A stretch of DNA of 64,000 bases from Serratia liquefaciens ATCC 27592 (lineage in GTDB: Bacteria; Pseudomonadota; Gammaproteobacteria; Enterobacterales; Enterobacteriaceae). Numbering within the stretch: position 1 is the first letter of the stretch; every line of letters begins with the position of its first letter. Positions 10,131 through 18,685 of the stretch are shown piece by piece. Both the position numbers and the translations under genes were made by a program. Under the pieces are notes generated by a model, which was not told the DNA's origin, ran no database searches, and saw only the letters and a program-made list of their open reading frames with translations. The DNA lies in contig NC_021741.1 in assembly GCF_000422085.1 (NCBI RefSeq), positions 2,976,001-3,040,000 of the forward strand, in the 5' to 3' direction.

Positions 10131-10340
10131 TTAGATTGCAGTAACGTTTACTGCAGATGGGCCTTTCTGGCCATCTTGGATTTCGAACTCAACGTTCTGG
10201 CCTTCAGCCAGGGTTTTGAAGCCGTTACCCTGGATTGCAGAGAAGTGTACGAACACGTCTTTGCTGCCGTCAGCTGGAGTGATGAAACCGAAACCTTTAG
10301 ATTCGTTGAACCACTTAACTTGACCTTTGATCTTTGCCAT
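10131..10340 (-). CDS. cspC: Cold-shock-like protein CspC
   Basis: A 69-residue single cold-shock domain with the RNA-binding motifs KGFGFITP and VFVHFSAI. The sequence is nearly the same as E. coli CspC as I recall it ([17 protein letters not shown] before the C-terminal AVNVTAI), and differs from CspE. It acts as an RNA chaperone and stabiliser of stress transcripts. It follows yobF, as in E. coli. Confidence 0.96.
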   Translation of the reverse strand: MAKIKGQVKWFNESKGFGFITPADGSKDVFVHFSAIQGNGFKTLAEGQNVEFEIQDGQKGPSAVNVTAI

Positions 10341-10381
10341 CTTGAGTATTTCCTTTGGATTGTTTAAACCGCCCGTAGGCG

Positions 10382-10498
10382 TTACATAGACAAACTAGAG
10401 TCGTTACTGCTTGAGGCACTAAGATAAGGATCGGCAGAGAAGCGGTATTCAACGCTAACGTTTTTACTCAGAACTTCTTTACTGAAAATGCCACACAT
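10382..10498 (-). CDS. yobF: Small stress protein YobF
   Basis: A 38-residue ORF beginning [12 protein letters not shown] and containing VEYRFSAD, clearly YobF-like. It is shorter than the 47-residue E. coli protein because the stop comes early in the tail. It sits directly before cspC, the conserved yobF-cspC operon, with 41 bases between stop and start. In E. coli the protein is made after heat and other stress; its role is not known. Confidence 0.9.
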   Translation of the reverse strand: MCGIFSKEVLSKNVSVEYRFSADPYLSASSSNDSSLSM

Positions 10499-11377
10499 AT
10501 ACAGAACTGTACCTCGTTTTACCCAGATGCGTTATCACATACTCTGTATTCGATGGCAAGCCATTTTTAATCACTGATGGAGCTGTCGCACATATTTGAA
10601 ACGGTCGAGAGCAATATAAGCTTAAATAGGCTAAAAGATGTTGAAGCCTTAGCTATTTTCTGCTTAACACTTACACCGCGCTACACTCCGCATCCTGACT
10701 GAATTTTAACAATTCTTTCATCCGATTGACTCATGAATGTTGCAACATATAACCCCAGCCAGACGCTTAGAACGTTAAAAAATTTGAATCTTTATGGAAT
10801 TTCTTATACGACATTTGAATATCGATGAACGGGCGTATTGGAGACCGTCTGATCCGACCATTGGGTTGCCATCCGGACGGCTCAACGCTGGCATAGCCCA
10901 CTCTTCGGCAATCCCTCCGCTTGTGACAGCACAATAATACCAGGGTAAGTTATTGCCACGCTCGCCAACTGACCATAATTCATGCAACCCACGCCCTACC
11001 ATGAAAATCAAATAGCGTGCCACTTTTGGGTGCATAAGCATGCAAAATCAGAATTTACGCACCGTGGTCGTGCATCCACAGAGAAATACATCCTCCGTAA
11101 CGCCGTTAAATAACGCCAATAACCTTGAGGTCAGTGCGAACCTATAGCGAAATTAAATCTTAAAAACTGAACGGGTATTTATGCGATCAAGAGCAATTGC
11201 GAGTTGACGTATTTATTTTATCTTTTGTCACGCGCCTACCCTATTCAAGTCAACCGGTTAGGCCAGGATGTGGATATTGCCGTCTGGCAAGCTGCCCACA
11301 TCGCTACAACCTGCGGTGGGACTGGCTTGCGGACGGCTACGGGGGCGACGCCAGCCCCGCTTGCCACGAATTAACGC
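10499..11377. other. Gap of 880 bp upstream of yobF with no recognised gene
   Basis: The 150 bases next to yobF should hold the yobF-cspC promoter and leader. The rest shows no recognisable protein. The longest minus-strand frame (10775-11041, 88 codons, beginning MLMHPKVARYLI) has a W-rich, uncharacterised translation and no evident ribosome site. Local sequence looks less coding-like and more AT-rich than its neighbours. A remnant of older DNA is possible. Confidence 0.4.
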
Positions 11378-12427
11378 TTAAGAGTTAGGTTCAAGCAGAA
11401 TGCGCTCACCAATTTTAATTGGACGGAACCGGTGTTGCTCTATCCCGGCCGAACTCAACGCCAGTTTTAATTGCTGCGGCGGCTCATCCAATGACTCATC
11501 GGCTAATTCAAAAACCCCCCAATGGATTGGAATGACCTGCGGCGCATTTAATTGCTGATACAGCGTCACCGACTGTTGCGGATCCATATGTTGTTCCTGC
11601 ATGAACCAACGTGGTGCATAAGCGCCTATCGGCAACGCCGCCACGTCGAAGGGCCCTAAACGCGCGCCAATGTCCGCCAGCCGCTCCGAATAGCCGCTGT
11701 CGCCCGAAAAATAGAATCGAAGTGCCGGATGATGAATCACCCAACCGCACCATAAAGAGCGATTGCGGTCCCACAGGGTGCGCATACTCCAGTGGCGCGC
11801 CGGCGTACTGTGAAACGTCAGGTCACCCAACTGCAGGCTATCCCACCAGTCCAGTTCCTCGACCCGCTGCAGGCGATAGCGCCGGAACCAACTTTTCAGC
11901 CCCAATGGGACGATAAAGGTCGCGTGCGGAAAACGACGCGCCAACTGCCTGATGGTGCGCCGATCGAGATGGTCATAATGGTTATGCGAGATCAATACCA
12001 CGTCCACCGTCGGTAATTGCTGCACCGTCAGCGGCGTTGGGGTCTTGCGCTTTGGGCCATAAAAACTCAACGGCGATGCTCGCTGCGACAACACCGGGTC
12101 AATCAGAATGTAACGCCCTTCAAGACGCAGCAGCATTGAGGCATGCCCCAACCACCAGATACCGTTGTCGCTGCCGCTGAGGTCTGCCTGCTGCCACCAG
12201 CGTTGGGTAAACTGTTGGTACCCCATTTGCGGTGGCTTGGGCAGGCCCTGCTGCTTGCGCTCATCCTGCCAGCGCTTCAAATCCCCTTCCCGGCGCAGAG
12301 TAGGCTCCGGGTTACGAAACCCTTGCGGCGTATGGTGCGCTTTGCCGGCATCATAGTAACGATTGGTTATCTTCAAGTTGCTCTCCCGACCACTGCGGAC
12401 ACCCTGCACGGGCAGTTTCGATAACAT
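11378..12427 (-). CDS. MBL-fold metallohydrolase, NAPE-PLD/RomA-like
   Basis: A 349-residue protein with a metallo-beta-lactamase fold. The text WWLGHASMLLRLEG, the metal motif SHNHYDHLD (H-x-H-x-D-H) and YFSGDSGYS supply the two-metal site, and IPIHWGVF gives the last histidine. This layout is that of the N-acylphosphatidylethanolamine phospholipase D-like and RomA-like bacterial proteins. Substrate is not known. The N-terminus (RYYDAGKAHHTPQGFRNPEP) is typical of the group. No strong ribosome site precedes the ATG, so the start is uncertain by some codons. Confidence 0.8.
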   Translation of the reverse strand: MLSKLPVQGVRSGRESNLKITNRYYDAGKAHHTPQGFRNPEPTLRREGDLKRWQDERKQQGLPKPPQMGYQQFTQRWWQQADLSGSDNGIWWLGHASMLLRLEGRYILIDPVLSQRASPLSFYGPKRKTPTPLTVQQLPTVDVVLISHNHYDHLDRRTIRQLARRFPHATFIVPLGLKSWFRRYRLQRVEELDWWDSLQLGDLTFHSTPARHWSMRTLWDRNRSLWCGWVIHHPALRFYFSGDSGYSERLADIGARLGPFDVAALPIGAYAPRWFMQEQHMDPQQSVTLYQQLNAPQVIPIHWGVFELADESLDEPPQQLKLALSSAGIEQHRFRPIKIGERILLEPNS

Positions 12428-12598
12428 AACAAAATAGACGATTGGTGCGCTTTGTGAACTGTGCTCACCTCAGGGGGGACCTTTTCGCCCATTGTGGTGT
12501 CACAATCCCTGTGAGAATGCCAGGGCCGCCTAGAGCCTGTTAAGCATCTCTTAAGATCCTTGTGTTTTACTTATAGGACATTCAGAAAAGGAGAAGTT

Positions 12599-12889
12599 AT
12601 GAGCCGTTCTACATCACGCAAATCACGTGTTCGCATGGGCCGTATCCGTAGCGCGATGCTGGCACAGATGCAGTATTGGAAAATGTATGTCGCGATGAAA
12701 CTGCGCCGCGTACGCGTGCCGGCACCCCTGGTGCTGTTGTTTGGCGCGATGGTGAGTTTTTTCATGCTGGCCGTATTGATGCTTAGCGTGGTCGCTATCG
12801 ATGTCATCACCACGGTATTCCTGCTGTGCAGGAAGCTGTTGGGGTTGGGCCGCTCCGCACCGGGCAATGCCTTTATGCCACGCGGCTAA
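12599..12889 (+). CDS. Small basic membrane protein of unknown function
   Basis: 96 residues, with AGGAGA 5 bases before the ATG. The N-terminal 40 residues are strongly basic (SRKSRVRMGRIRS). A hydrophobic stretch at about 41-73 (LVLLFGAMVSFFMLAVLML) could make one long or two short membrane spans. I do not recognise the family. It is divergent from the MBL gene and converges on the permease gene. Confidence 0.7.
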   Translation: MSRSTSRKSRVRMGRIRSAMLAQMQYWKMYVAMKLRRVRVPAPLVLLFGAMVSFFMLAVLMLSVVAIDVITTVFLLCRKLLGLGRSAPGNAFMPRG

Positions 12890-12897
12890 ATGAAAAT

Positions 12898-12921
12898 GGG
12901 AGGCGCAAAACGCGCCTCCGT
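12898..12921. terminator. Hairpin between two convergent genes
   Basis: GGAGGCGC pairs with GCGCCTCC across AAAAC. T-tracts are weak on both sides, so terminator activity is likely but not strong. Confidence 0.5.
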
Positions 12922-12927
12922 TAAACC

Positions 12928-14295
12928 TTAACGCCGAACGTTAGCGCCCTTGCGGCGCGTCAGCCTGAACCCTACCCATAACAGCAAGATCCACACCGGC
13001 ATCAGCAACACCGAGATACGGATCCCCTCGCTGAAATACATGATGACCAGGATTAGACTGAGGAACACCAGGCACAAATAGTTGCCAAACGGGTACCACA
13101 ACGCCTTGAAGCTCGGGATCACGCCCTGACGGTTTTTCGCCGCGCGGAAGCGTAAATGCGCCAGGCAAATCATCACCCAGTTGATCACCAGCGTGGACAC
13201 CACCAGCGCCATCAGCAATTCAAACGCCTTGCCGGGCATCACATAGTTGATCAGTACACCGACAGAGGTCACCAGCGCCGACAGCGCAATCGACAGCACC
13301 GGCACGCCGCGCTTGTTCACCCGCGTCAACGCCTTGGGCGCATTGCCCTGCGTAGCCAGGCCGAACAGCATGCGGCTGTTGGCATAGACGCCGCTGTTGT
13401 ACACCGACAGCGCCGCCGTCAGGACCACCACGTTAAGCAGGGTCGCCACCAGGCTGCTGTCCAACGCATGGAAAATCATCACAAACGGGCTACCGCCTTC
13501 CACCACTTTGTCCCACGGATAAAGCGACAGCAGGACCGTTAGCGAACCGATATAAAAAATCAGGATGCGGTACACCACCTGATTGGTGGCCTTGGGGATG
13601 CTGCGGCGCGGATCGGCGGCTTCGGCCGCGGTAATACCGACCATCTCCAGGCCGCCGAACGAGAACATGATCACCGCCATCGCCATCACCAGCCCGCTGA
13701 TGCCGTGCGGCATAAAGCCCCCCTGCTCCCACAGGTTGTTGAGGCTGGCTTGCGGACCGCCGTTGCCGCTGGCCAACAGCCAGGCACCAAACAGGATCAT
13801 ACCGACGATCGCCACCACCTTGATGATGGCAAACCAAAACTCGGTCTCGCCATACAGTCGGACATTAACCAGGTTGATCAAATTAATCAGGACAAAAAAT
13901 ACCGCAGCGGAAACCCAGGTTGGGATGTCCGGCCACCAGTACTGAATATAAATACCGACGGCGGTCAGTTCGGCCATGCCGACCAAAATGAACATCGCCC
14001 AGTAGTTCCAGCCGGAAAGAAAACCGGCGAAATCGCCCCAATATTTATATGCGAAGTGGCTGAACGACCCGGCAACCGGCTCCTCGACCACCATCTCCCC
14101 CAGTTGGCGCATGATCAGGAAGGCAATAAATCCGCCTATGGCATAGCCCAGCAATACCGATGGGCCGGCCATTTTAATGGTCTGCGCAATGCCGAGAAAC
14201 AGGCCGGTGCCAATAGCGCCGCCCAGGGCGATAAGTTGTATGTGTCTGTTTTTTAAACCGCGTTTTAGCGGGGTATCCTGCTGCTGACCGCCCAT
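12928..14295 (-). CDS. Aromatic amino acid permease, AroP/PheP type
   Basis: A 455-residue amino acid-polyamine-organocation permease with 12 predicted spans. The text LKRGLKNRHIQLIALGGAIG and FLIMRQLGEMVVEEPVAGSF is shared by AroP and PheP of E. coli. The N-terminus looks like AroP, while NLVNVRLYGETEFWFA and NSGVYANSRMLFG look more like PheP, so I do not choose a symbol. Likely substrates are phenylalanine, tyrosine and tryptophan, by proton symport across the inner membrane. Confidence 0.9.
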   Translation of the reverse strand: MGGQQQDTPLKRGLKNRHIQLIALGGAIGTGLFLGIAQTIKMAGPSVLLGYAIGGFIAFLIMRQLGEMVVEEPVAGSFSHFAYKYWGDFAGFLSGWNYWAMFILVGMAELTAVGIYIQYWWPDIPTWVSAAVFFVLINLINLVNVRLYGETEFWFAIIKVVAIVGMILFGAWLLASGNGGPQASLNNLWEQGGFMPHGISGLVMAMAVIMFSFGGLEMVGITAAEAADPRRSIPKATNQVVYRILIFYIGSLTVLLSLYPWDKVVEGGSPFVMIFHALDSSLVATLLNVVVLTAALSVYNSGVYANSRMLFGLATQGNAPKALTRVNKRGVPVLSIALSALVTSVGVLINYVMPGKAFELLMALVVSTLVINWVMICLAHLRFRAAKNRQGVIPSFKALWYPFGNYLCLVFLSLILVIMYFSEGIRISVLLMPVWILLLWVGFRLTRRKGANVRR

Positions 14296-14471
14296 CTTAT
14301 CCTCATATGGCGTGGGAACCTGGCGCTATTGCACAAGATTTCGCCATTCAATAAATGTATCTGCGGGCGGCTTTTTAACACTTAACCCCGTGAGCATCAA
14401 GGAGTAGCACCCCGGCGACGTCGGCCAAGGCGCTATTTTATGCTGGAATTAACGGCAGTAAGGGCAGGTTT

Positions 14472-14708
14472 TTAGCTGGACAGACCGCAAAGTTTGGTCA
14501 GGTTGCGGGCACCAATCATCAGCGTGGCGACGTAGGACTGGCGGCGTGTTACCACCTCTACCGCCACGCGATCGTTTTGATATTTTATCAGGTAGGTTGA
14601 CGGCCAGCCCTGTCGGCGCTGACCAAAGCTTTCGGCATGACGATCGATTGCCGCATGGGCAATCACCAGATGAGACAAGTTTTTATCACCTTTAATAATG
14701 CGCTTCAT
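14472..14708 (-). CDS. DUF4060 family small protein
   Basis: 78 residues with the run VAVEVVTRRQSYVATLM, which fits DUF4060, a small family seen in enterobacteria and their lambdoid prophages. GGAG lies 7 bases before the ATG. Function unknown. It lies next to a DUF2591 gene, another phage-type family, suggesting both are relics of an older prophage. Confidence 0.65.
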   Translation of the reverse strand: MKRIIKGDKNLSHLVIAHAAIDRHAESFGQRRQGWPSTYLIKYQNDRVAVEVVTRRQSYVATLMIGARNLTKLCGLSS

Positions 14709-14775
14709 AAACAGGCTCCGCCAGAGACAGTTCTGTTGTCATAAAAAGGGAAAAATCATCAGTAATTCTGGTGTT

Positions 14776-15090
14776 TCAACGGACCATTTCGTTGGTTTGC
14801 TGACTCAGCAGGAAGCAGATCATTGCCGCACGCAGCGGGCTGCTGCTGTCCGCCTGCCATTCGCCGCGTTGAGTGATCATACGCGCCTGCCACTGCGGGT
14901 TGTCGCCCTGGCTGTCGGCATTCAGGCTGATTTTATTGGCACAGATAATCGGCCAGGCATCGGAGGGATTCTTGCAATAGTCTTTACCTTTCACACCGCC
15001 GTAGGGATACCATTTGTCCGGATTTTCTCCGGTGATCAGCGCAATGCTGCGGTTCACCTCGGCGTCGCTTTCTTCATACCATTTAATCAT
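14776..15090 (-). CDS. DUF2591 (NinX-like) protein, chromosomal copy
   Basis: 104 residues. The text NPSDAWPIICANKISL and PLRAAMICFLL corresponds to RPSDAWPIIEANYISI and PLRLAMIVFLM in the prophage gene at 50968-51306, so the two are homologues in one genome. DUF2591 is the phage NinX family, of unknown function. Nothing else phage-like adjoins this copy except the DUF4060 gene. Confidence 0.75.
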   Translation of the reverse strand: MIKWYEESDAEVNRSIALITGENPDKWYPYGGVKGKDYCKNPSDAWPIICANKISLNADSQGDNPQWQARMITQRGEWQADSSSPLRAAMICFLLSQQTNEMVR

Positions 15091-15259
15091 CGGCTTTATC
15101 CATCTTTCGTAGAGTTGGCGCTACATTACGATGCCAATACGACAGATTTATGACAACGCGAGGGCTTTCCACATTATCTCCACTAATGTTTTTTCGGCTT
15201 TATCTTTTCCTGGGCGCTGATTACACTTTTTCCCTGTTTTGTTGCGCAGGAATACCGGC

Positions 15260-15667
15260 ATGTTAACTGGCCTCAACCATCTGACGCTTGCAGTCCGCGA
15301 CGTCAACCGCAGCTTCGATTTTTATAGCAACCTGTTGGGTTTTGTCCCACATGCTCGCTGGCAAACTGGCGCCTACCTGTCTCTGGGGGAGCTGTGGCTG
15401 TGTTTGTCATGGGACGACGCGCGAGCCGTAAATTCAGCGAAGGATTACACCCATTACGCGTTCAGCGTGGCACCGGCAGATTTCGCCAAGGTTGCTTCGC
15501 GGCTGCGCCAGGCTGGGGTTGATGAGTGGAAAACTAACCGTAGCGAGGGGGAATCGCTGTACTTTCTTGACCCGGACGGACACCAATTGGAAATTCACGG
15601 CGGCGACCTGGCCAGTCGGTTGGCGGCGTGCCGCGCAGCGCCCTATCAGGGAATGGAGTTTTTCTAA
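15260..15667 (+). CDS. fosA: FosA-type fosfomycin glutathione transferase
   Basis: A 135-residue vicinal-oxygen-chelate protein beginning [12 protein letters not shown]. The Mn2+ ligands expected from FosA are His7, His65 (YTHYAF) and Glu111 (LEIHGG). Thr9, Lys91, Ser95, Tyr101 and Arg120, which bind fosfomycin in characterised FosA, are also present at matching spacing. It opens the fosfomycin epoxide with glutathione. Chromosomal fosA genes are common in Serratia and Klebsiella. The start is the first ATG of the family-type N-terminus. Confidence 0.85.
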   Translation: MLTGLNHLTLAVRDVNRSFDFYSNLLGFVPHARWQTGAYLSLGELWLCLSWDDARAVNSAKDYTHYAFSVAPADFAKVASRLRQAGVDEWKTNRSEGESLYFLDPDGHQLEIHGGDLASRLAACRAAPYQGMEFF

Positions 15668-15716
15668 GCGATGCGGGTGGCGCAAACTTGGGCACGCCAC
15701 CCGGCAGAAAGTTTGA

Positions 15717-15989
15717 TTAACGCTCGGGGATAAAACCTTTGAAATCCAGCGCCGGGCTGAGATCGTCATCGTCGATTACGCTATCGCCACGCGCGCTTTG
15801 CGCCAGGCTTTTCAATAATGCAGTCTGCTGACGCTGCTGCTCGGCAATTTCCTGCAGCAGACGGACCTGTTCATTGGCACGCACACTGGCACGATTCACC
15901 AGGAACCAGACCCATAATCCCACCAACAGCGCCAGCGCCGCGAGGGCCAGCGAAAGCAGGCTATTCGAACCAAAACCTAAATCGTACAT
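15717..15989 (-). CDS. yebO: YebO-like membrane protein
   Basis: 90 residues. An N-terminal span (about 8-32, LALAALALLVGLWVWFLVNRAS) is followed by a heptad-rich helix (NEQVRLLQEIAEQQRQQ) and an acidic tail. FLVNRASVRANEQ aligns with E. coli YebO. The order yebO-mgrB-yobH is the same as in E. coli. I begin at the ATG with AGGG 6 bases upstream; a TTG two codons earlier is the alternative. Confidence 0.85.
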   Translation of the reverse strand: MYDLGFGSNSLLSLALAALALLVGLWVWFLVNRASVRANEQVRLLQEIAEQQRQQTALLKSLAQSARGDSVIDDDDLSPALDFKGFIPER

Positions 15990-16088
15990 GGACAACCCTA
16001 TCTACTGCTAAAAACAGGCGCACATCTTAACACTCCGGGTGCGGGCACGAACATCTTGATAGTAAATTGTTATGCACCGCTGCGCATC

Positions 16089-16247
16089 TCACCAGGGAAT
16101 GAAACGAGTAACGGAACACACCCCCAACGCAAAGGAGCCTCCCTCATCGCAGTAGCTATCCAGCGCCAGCAGGTAAAAAAACAGACAGGCCGCAAGGAAC
16201 GCCACTATCACGAGGACTTTTTTTCGCAACAAATTTAGCAGCCTCAT
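16089..16247 (-). CDS. mgrB: PhoQ feedback inhibitor MgrB
   Basis: A 52-residue inner-membrane peptide. A basic N-terminus (RKK) leads to one span (VLVIVAFLAACLFFYLLAL), then a short periplasmic part with two cysteines (Cys33, Cys44) and the diagnostic ending RFIPW. MgrB binds PhoQ and damps the PhoPQ response, and its cysteines are needed. The periplasmic text differs a good deal from E. coli. The ATG used has only a weak ribosome site; a TTG five codons later would make a protein nearer the E. coli length. Confidence 0.92.
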   Translation of the reverse strand: MRLLNLLRKKVLVIVAFLAACLFFYLLALDSYCDEGGSFALGVCSVTRFIPW

Positions 16248-16271
16248 TGTTATCTTGATAATCTGTTCGTC

Positions 16272-16306
16272 ATGCTACCACAGCTAACTTAAACGAAGTT
16301 TAACCT
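16272..16306 (-). promoter_or_regulatory. PhoP box and -10 element of mgrB
   Basis: On the minus strand AGGTTA and CGTTTA are separated by five bases (16306-16290), a direct repeat fitting the PhoP consensus GTTTA-N-repeat with one mismatch. TAGCAT follows 12 bases downstream as a -10 element, the usual spacing at PhoP-activated promoters. It ends about 25 bases before the mgrB ATG. This fits mgrB being a PhoP target that closes a feedback loop. Confidence 0.75.
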
Positions 16307-16410
16307 GTCGTTTAGAAACCGTTTTGACGATGACTTTTCAGATTGTTACCGTTGCAGCCTGCGTCGGCGCGTGGCTATATCGCAACGACGATAAATAAAC
16401 GGGAGTTATA

Positions 16411-16644
16411 ATGAGTAAGCTGATTAAGGGGTTACTGCTACTGGCAGTGGTGTATGGCGTATTTTTGTTTTCGGGATACGGCGTATTGGTCGGCAGCAAC
16501 AAGAACGTGGCTGGCCTGGGGTTGCAGTGTAAATATATGACCGCACGCAATGTGGTGATTGCTCAGTATCTGCACGGGGACAACGGCGTCATTGGCGTGG
16601 CCGACTGTCCGCTGTTCAAAAAAGTCGAAACGGTGGTGGATTGA
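16411..16644 (+). CDS. yobH: YobH-like small secreted or membrane protein
   Basis: 77 residues. One N-terminal hydrophobic segment (about 5-25) could be a signal peptide or anchor. SGYGVLVGSNKNVAGLGLQC and ADCPLFKK match E. coli YobH. Function unknown. GGGAG lies 6 bases before the ATG. It is divergent from mgrB, as in E. coli. Confidence 0.88.
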   Translation: MSKLIKGLLLLAVVYGVFLFSGYGVLVGSNKNVAGLGLQCKYMTARNVVIAQYLHGDNGVIGVADCPLFKKVETVVD

Positions 16645-16686
16645 TCACCACCGCCCGAAACCGTCGCCAGGCGGCGGTTTCCCCCA

Positions 16687-16926
16687 TCAGTTGCGGGTAA
16701 ACTTCATCTCAATCAGCGCAATCGCTTTTTCGATCGCCCTGCGGGTCACGGGATCGGCACCGGCAGGATGAGTGGAGAAATCGATGCTTTTCAGCTGGCT
16801 TGCCATCTTGTCACGCACCTCGGTCGGCGCGATAACGTCGATAACATCCAGAATCTGTTTGATCACCAGTTGGCAGGCAACCAGGTCGGAGGCCAATTCC
16901 TGATCGTTGCTCAGCATGTCTGACAT
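16687..16926 (-). CDS. DUF2594-like (YecF-type) small protein
   Basis: 79 residues from [18 protein letters not shown], preceded by AAGGAAAG; upstream in-frame codons lack a ribosome site. The helical text [12 protein letters not shown] and the length resemble YecF of E. coli (DUF2594). The similarity is partial, so the family call is tentative. No membrane span or signal peptide. Confidence 0.6.
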   Translation of the reverse strand: MSDMLSNDQELASDLVACQLVIKQILDVIDVIAPTEVRDKMASQLKSIDFSTHPAGADPVTRRAIEKAIALIEMKFTRN

Positions 16927-17126
16927 AATTACTTTCCTTCTTGATTCAGTCGCCGCACAGAATAGCATGTCACCTGGCGCTTTGCCGCCCCCAGGCCGTT
17001 TGCCGCTGAATTTCAACGTTATTGCGCATCGGGTGCCAAAATGCCTGGCCGTATTGGCCTATACTTAAGGTTTAAGCGACGCGCTTACAGGCGCATCCTT
17101 CAGCCACACCCCAACAGGAGAAAGTT

Positions 17127-17339
17127 ATGGCAAACCACAATGTGAAATCCTGGGCAACCGTACGTGAAACCTCGGTCGAGATCGCGGAGGCAATTTTTGA
17201 GCTGGCAAAAAACGATGAGGTTCTGGCACAAAAAATCTGGGAGGAAGGCAGCGACGAAGCGTTGCAAATGGCTTTCGCCAAAACCAGTGCCGACCAGCTG
17301 TACTGGGGCGAAGAAACCGTAGAGCGAAAAAACGTCTAA
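17127..17339 (+). CDS. yccJ: YccJ-like protein
   Basis: 70 residues. [29 protein letters not shown] and the C-terminal ERKNV match E. coli YccJ. A small acidic cytosolic protein of unknown function, here away from its E. coli neighbour wrbA. GGAG lies 7 bases before the ATG, and a clear terminator follows. Confidence 0.9.
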   Translation: MANHNVKSWATVRETSVEIAEAIFELAKNDEVLAQKIWEEGSDEALQMAFAKTSADQLYWGEETVERKNV

Positions 17340-17355
17340 TCCACGCAACTCAGCA

Positions 17356-17393
17356 ATAAAAAGCCCGGGTCACTGCTGCGCCCAGGCTTTTTC
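17356..17393 (+). terminator. Terminator after yccJ
   Basis: AAAAAGCCCGGG and CCCAGGCTTTTT form an imperfect stem around a TCACTGCTGCG loop, ending in a T-run. Confidence 0.8.
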
Positions 17394-17437
17394 GGTTTTC
17401 GGTCAACCCCGACTTGGGGTCATGTTGTTCCCTGAAA

Positions 17438-17551
17438 TCACGGCTCTTCACCTCCCACACCTTCCGCATTATTCATTCTCATCACCGGCGTCACCATAAA
17501 AGCGGCAACGCCCACAATCACAACCAGAGTAATAATCACTGTCATTAACAT
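17438..17551 (-). CDS. Candidate 37-residue membrane peptide
   Basis: An ORF starting MLMTVIITLVVIVGVAAFMV, a single strongly hydrophobic span, followed by an acidic tail ending GGEEP. AGGGG lies about 9 bases before the first ATG. Not recognised. The composition and ribosome site suggest a real small membrane protein, but length alone cannot prove it. Confidence 0.4.
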   Translation of the reverse strand: MLMTVIITLVVIVGVAAFMVTPVMRMNNAEGVGGEEP

Positions 17552-17796
17552 GCGATCACCCCTTCAACGCTGAATTGTCACGGCTGACTCTGCTTTGGCG
17601 GTTATTTTTTGCGACCAGAACCACTGCGATATCAGCGGTAGCGGGCAACCTCAGATTAGCCGGTTTTCCTTCCGCCTGACAAGCTGCCTGACGATGGTTT
17701 TTCCGAATAATTTCGCCTGGGTGACGGCGGTCTTTTTGTCCAGGGCGGCAAGTTGTGTATACTTCAGCGCTATGTAGATCTCACACAGACGCACTG

Positions 17797-18183
17797 ATGA
17801 TACAAGAACACCACCTCTCATTAGTCTGCGCCCTCAGTAAATGGGTCGAAACTCACCTTGGAAGAGTGATCCATCTTGAAGAGCTGGCCGAATATTCCGG
17901 CTACTCCCTGTGGCACATGCAGAAGCTGTTCAAAGAAGCGACCGGGATTTCGCTGGGTAAGTATATTCGCGAACGCAGGTTGGCCGGGGCGGTTTACCAG
18001 TTGCGCACCAGTGACGCCTCCATCTTCGACATCGCTCTGGATTTCGGTTTTGGCTCGCAGTCGCATTTCACTTATATGTTCAGAAAGCGCTTCAACATCA
18101 CGCCTTATGATTTCCGTCAGGATTTAAGCGTCGACCTGCATATCGCCCCGCCGCTGCACGTCATTCATCAAAAAACCGCCTGA
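17797..18183 (+). CDS. AraC-family regulator, MarA/SoxS/Rob type
   Basis: A 128-residue single-domain regulator with two helix-turn-helix motifs: LEELAEYSGYSLWHMQKLFKE and FDIALDFGFGSQSHFTYMFRK. As in MarA and SoxS there is no effector domain, so activity would be set by abundance. I start at MIQEHHLSL, the family-like N-terminus; the upstream in-frame ATG would add 14 residues. It may act on multidrug or oxidative stress genes, by analogy only. It is not clearly marA, soxS or ramA. Confidence 0.8.
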   Translation: MIQEHHLSLVCALSKWVETHLGRVIHLEELAEYSGYSLWHMQKLFKEATGISLGKYIRERRLAGAVYQLRTSDASIFDIALDFGFGSQSHFTYMFRKRFNITPYDFRQDLSVDLHIAPPLHVIHQKTA

Positions 18184-18212
18184 CTCTCTTTCCCGCCGCC
18201 GCTAACGGCGGG

Positions 18213-18578
18213 CTAATGTGCCCACAGCACCACTAAAATAGCGACCAGCGCGGGCAGCGCCTGTACACGGAGAATCTTGCGGCTCACGGTCAGCCCACCA
18301 AACACGCCCGCCACCAGCACACACCCAAGAAAGAACAGTTGCACCGCCGGCTCCTCACGCCAGACGCCCCAGGCTAATCCCGCCGCCAGAAAACCGTTGT
18401 ATAACCCTTGATTGGCCGCCAGCACCCGCGTGGCGGCAGCAAACTCCGCGGTGGTGGCGAACACTCGCCTGCCGGTAGGCTTCTGCCATAGGAACATTTC
18501 CAGGATCAGGATATACAAATGGATCGCTGCAATAAGCAACACCACTATATTAGAAAGAATTATCATTGTTATTAGCAA
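18213..18578 (-). CDS. DUF1304 inner-membrane protein
   Basis: 121 residues with four hydrophobic segments. The text AAIHLYILILEMFLW and LAANQGLYNGFLAAGL is characteristic of DUF1304, small four-helix membrane proteins of unknown role. The stop lies 30 bases from the end of the convergent AraC-type gene. Confidence 0.85.
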   Translation of the reverse strand: MLITMIILSNIVVLLIAAIHLYILILEMFLWQKPTGRRVFATTAEFAAATRVLAANQGLYNGFLAAGLAWGVWREEPAVQLFFLGCVLVAGVFGGLTVSRKILRVQALPALVAILVVLWAH

Positions 18579-18642
18579 GGTTAATCAGATGTTGGGTTTT
18601 ATAAGTATAACCTCACTGAGAATATTGCGAATATATCGACAT

Positions 18643-18667
18643 AAAAAAACCCGCCGTAGCGGGTTTA
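18643..18667 (-). terminator. Terminator after the 33-residue peptide gene
   Basis: On the minus strand AAACCCGCTACGGCGGGTTTTTTTA: a short strong stem followed by seven T, 20 bases after the small ORF at 18686-18787. Confidence 0.8.
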
Positions 18668-18685
18668 TTGCATAATCATTCAGAG

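Noticed and set aside
10775..11041. 88-codon minus-strand frame as a gene
   Set aside because: No recognisable family, no clear ribosome site and unusual composition; kept only as a remark for the gap.
16330..16398. 22-codon ORF directly upstream of yobH
   Set aside because: Too short to support, without a convincing ribosome site, although it is in tandem with yobH.
16658..16682. Stem with AAACCG and CGGTTT arms as a terminator of yobH
   Set aside because: The arms pair but no T-run follows on either strand, so termination is not supported.
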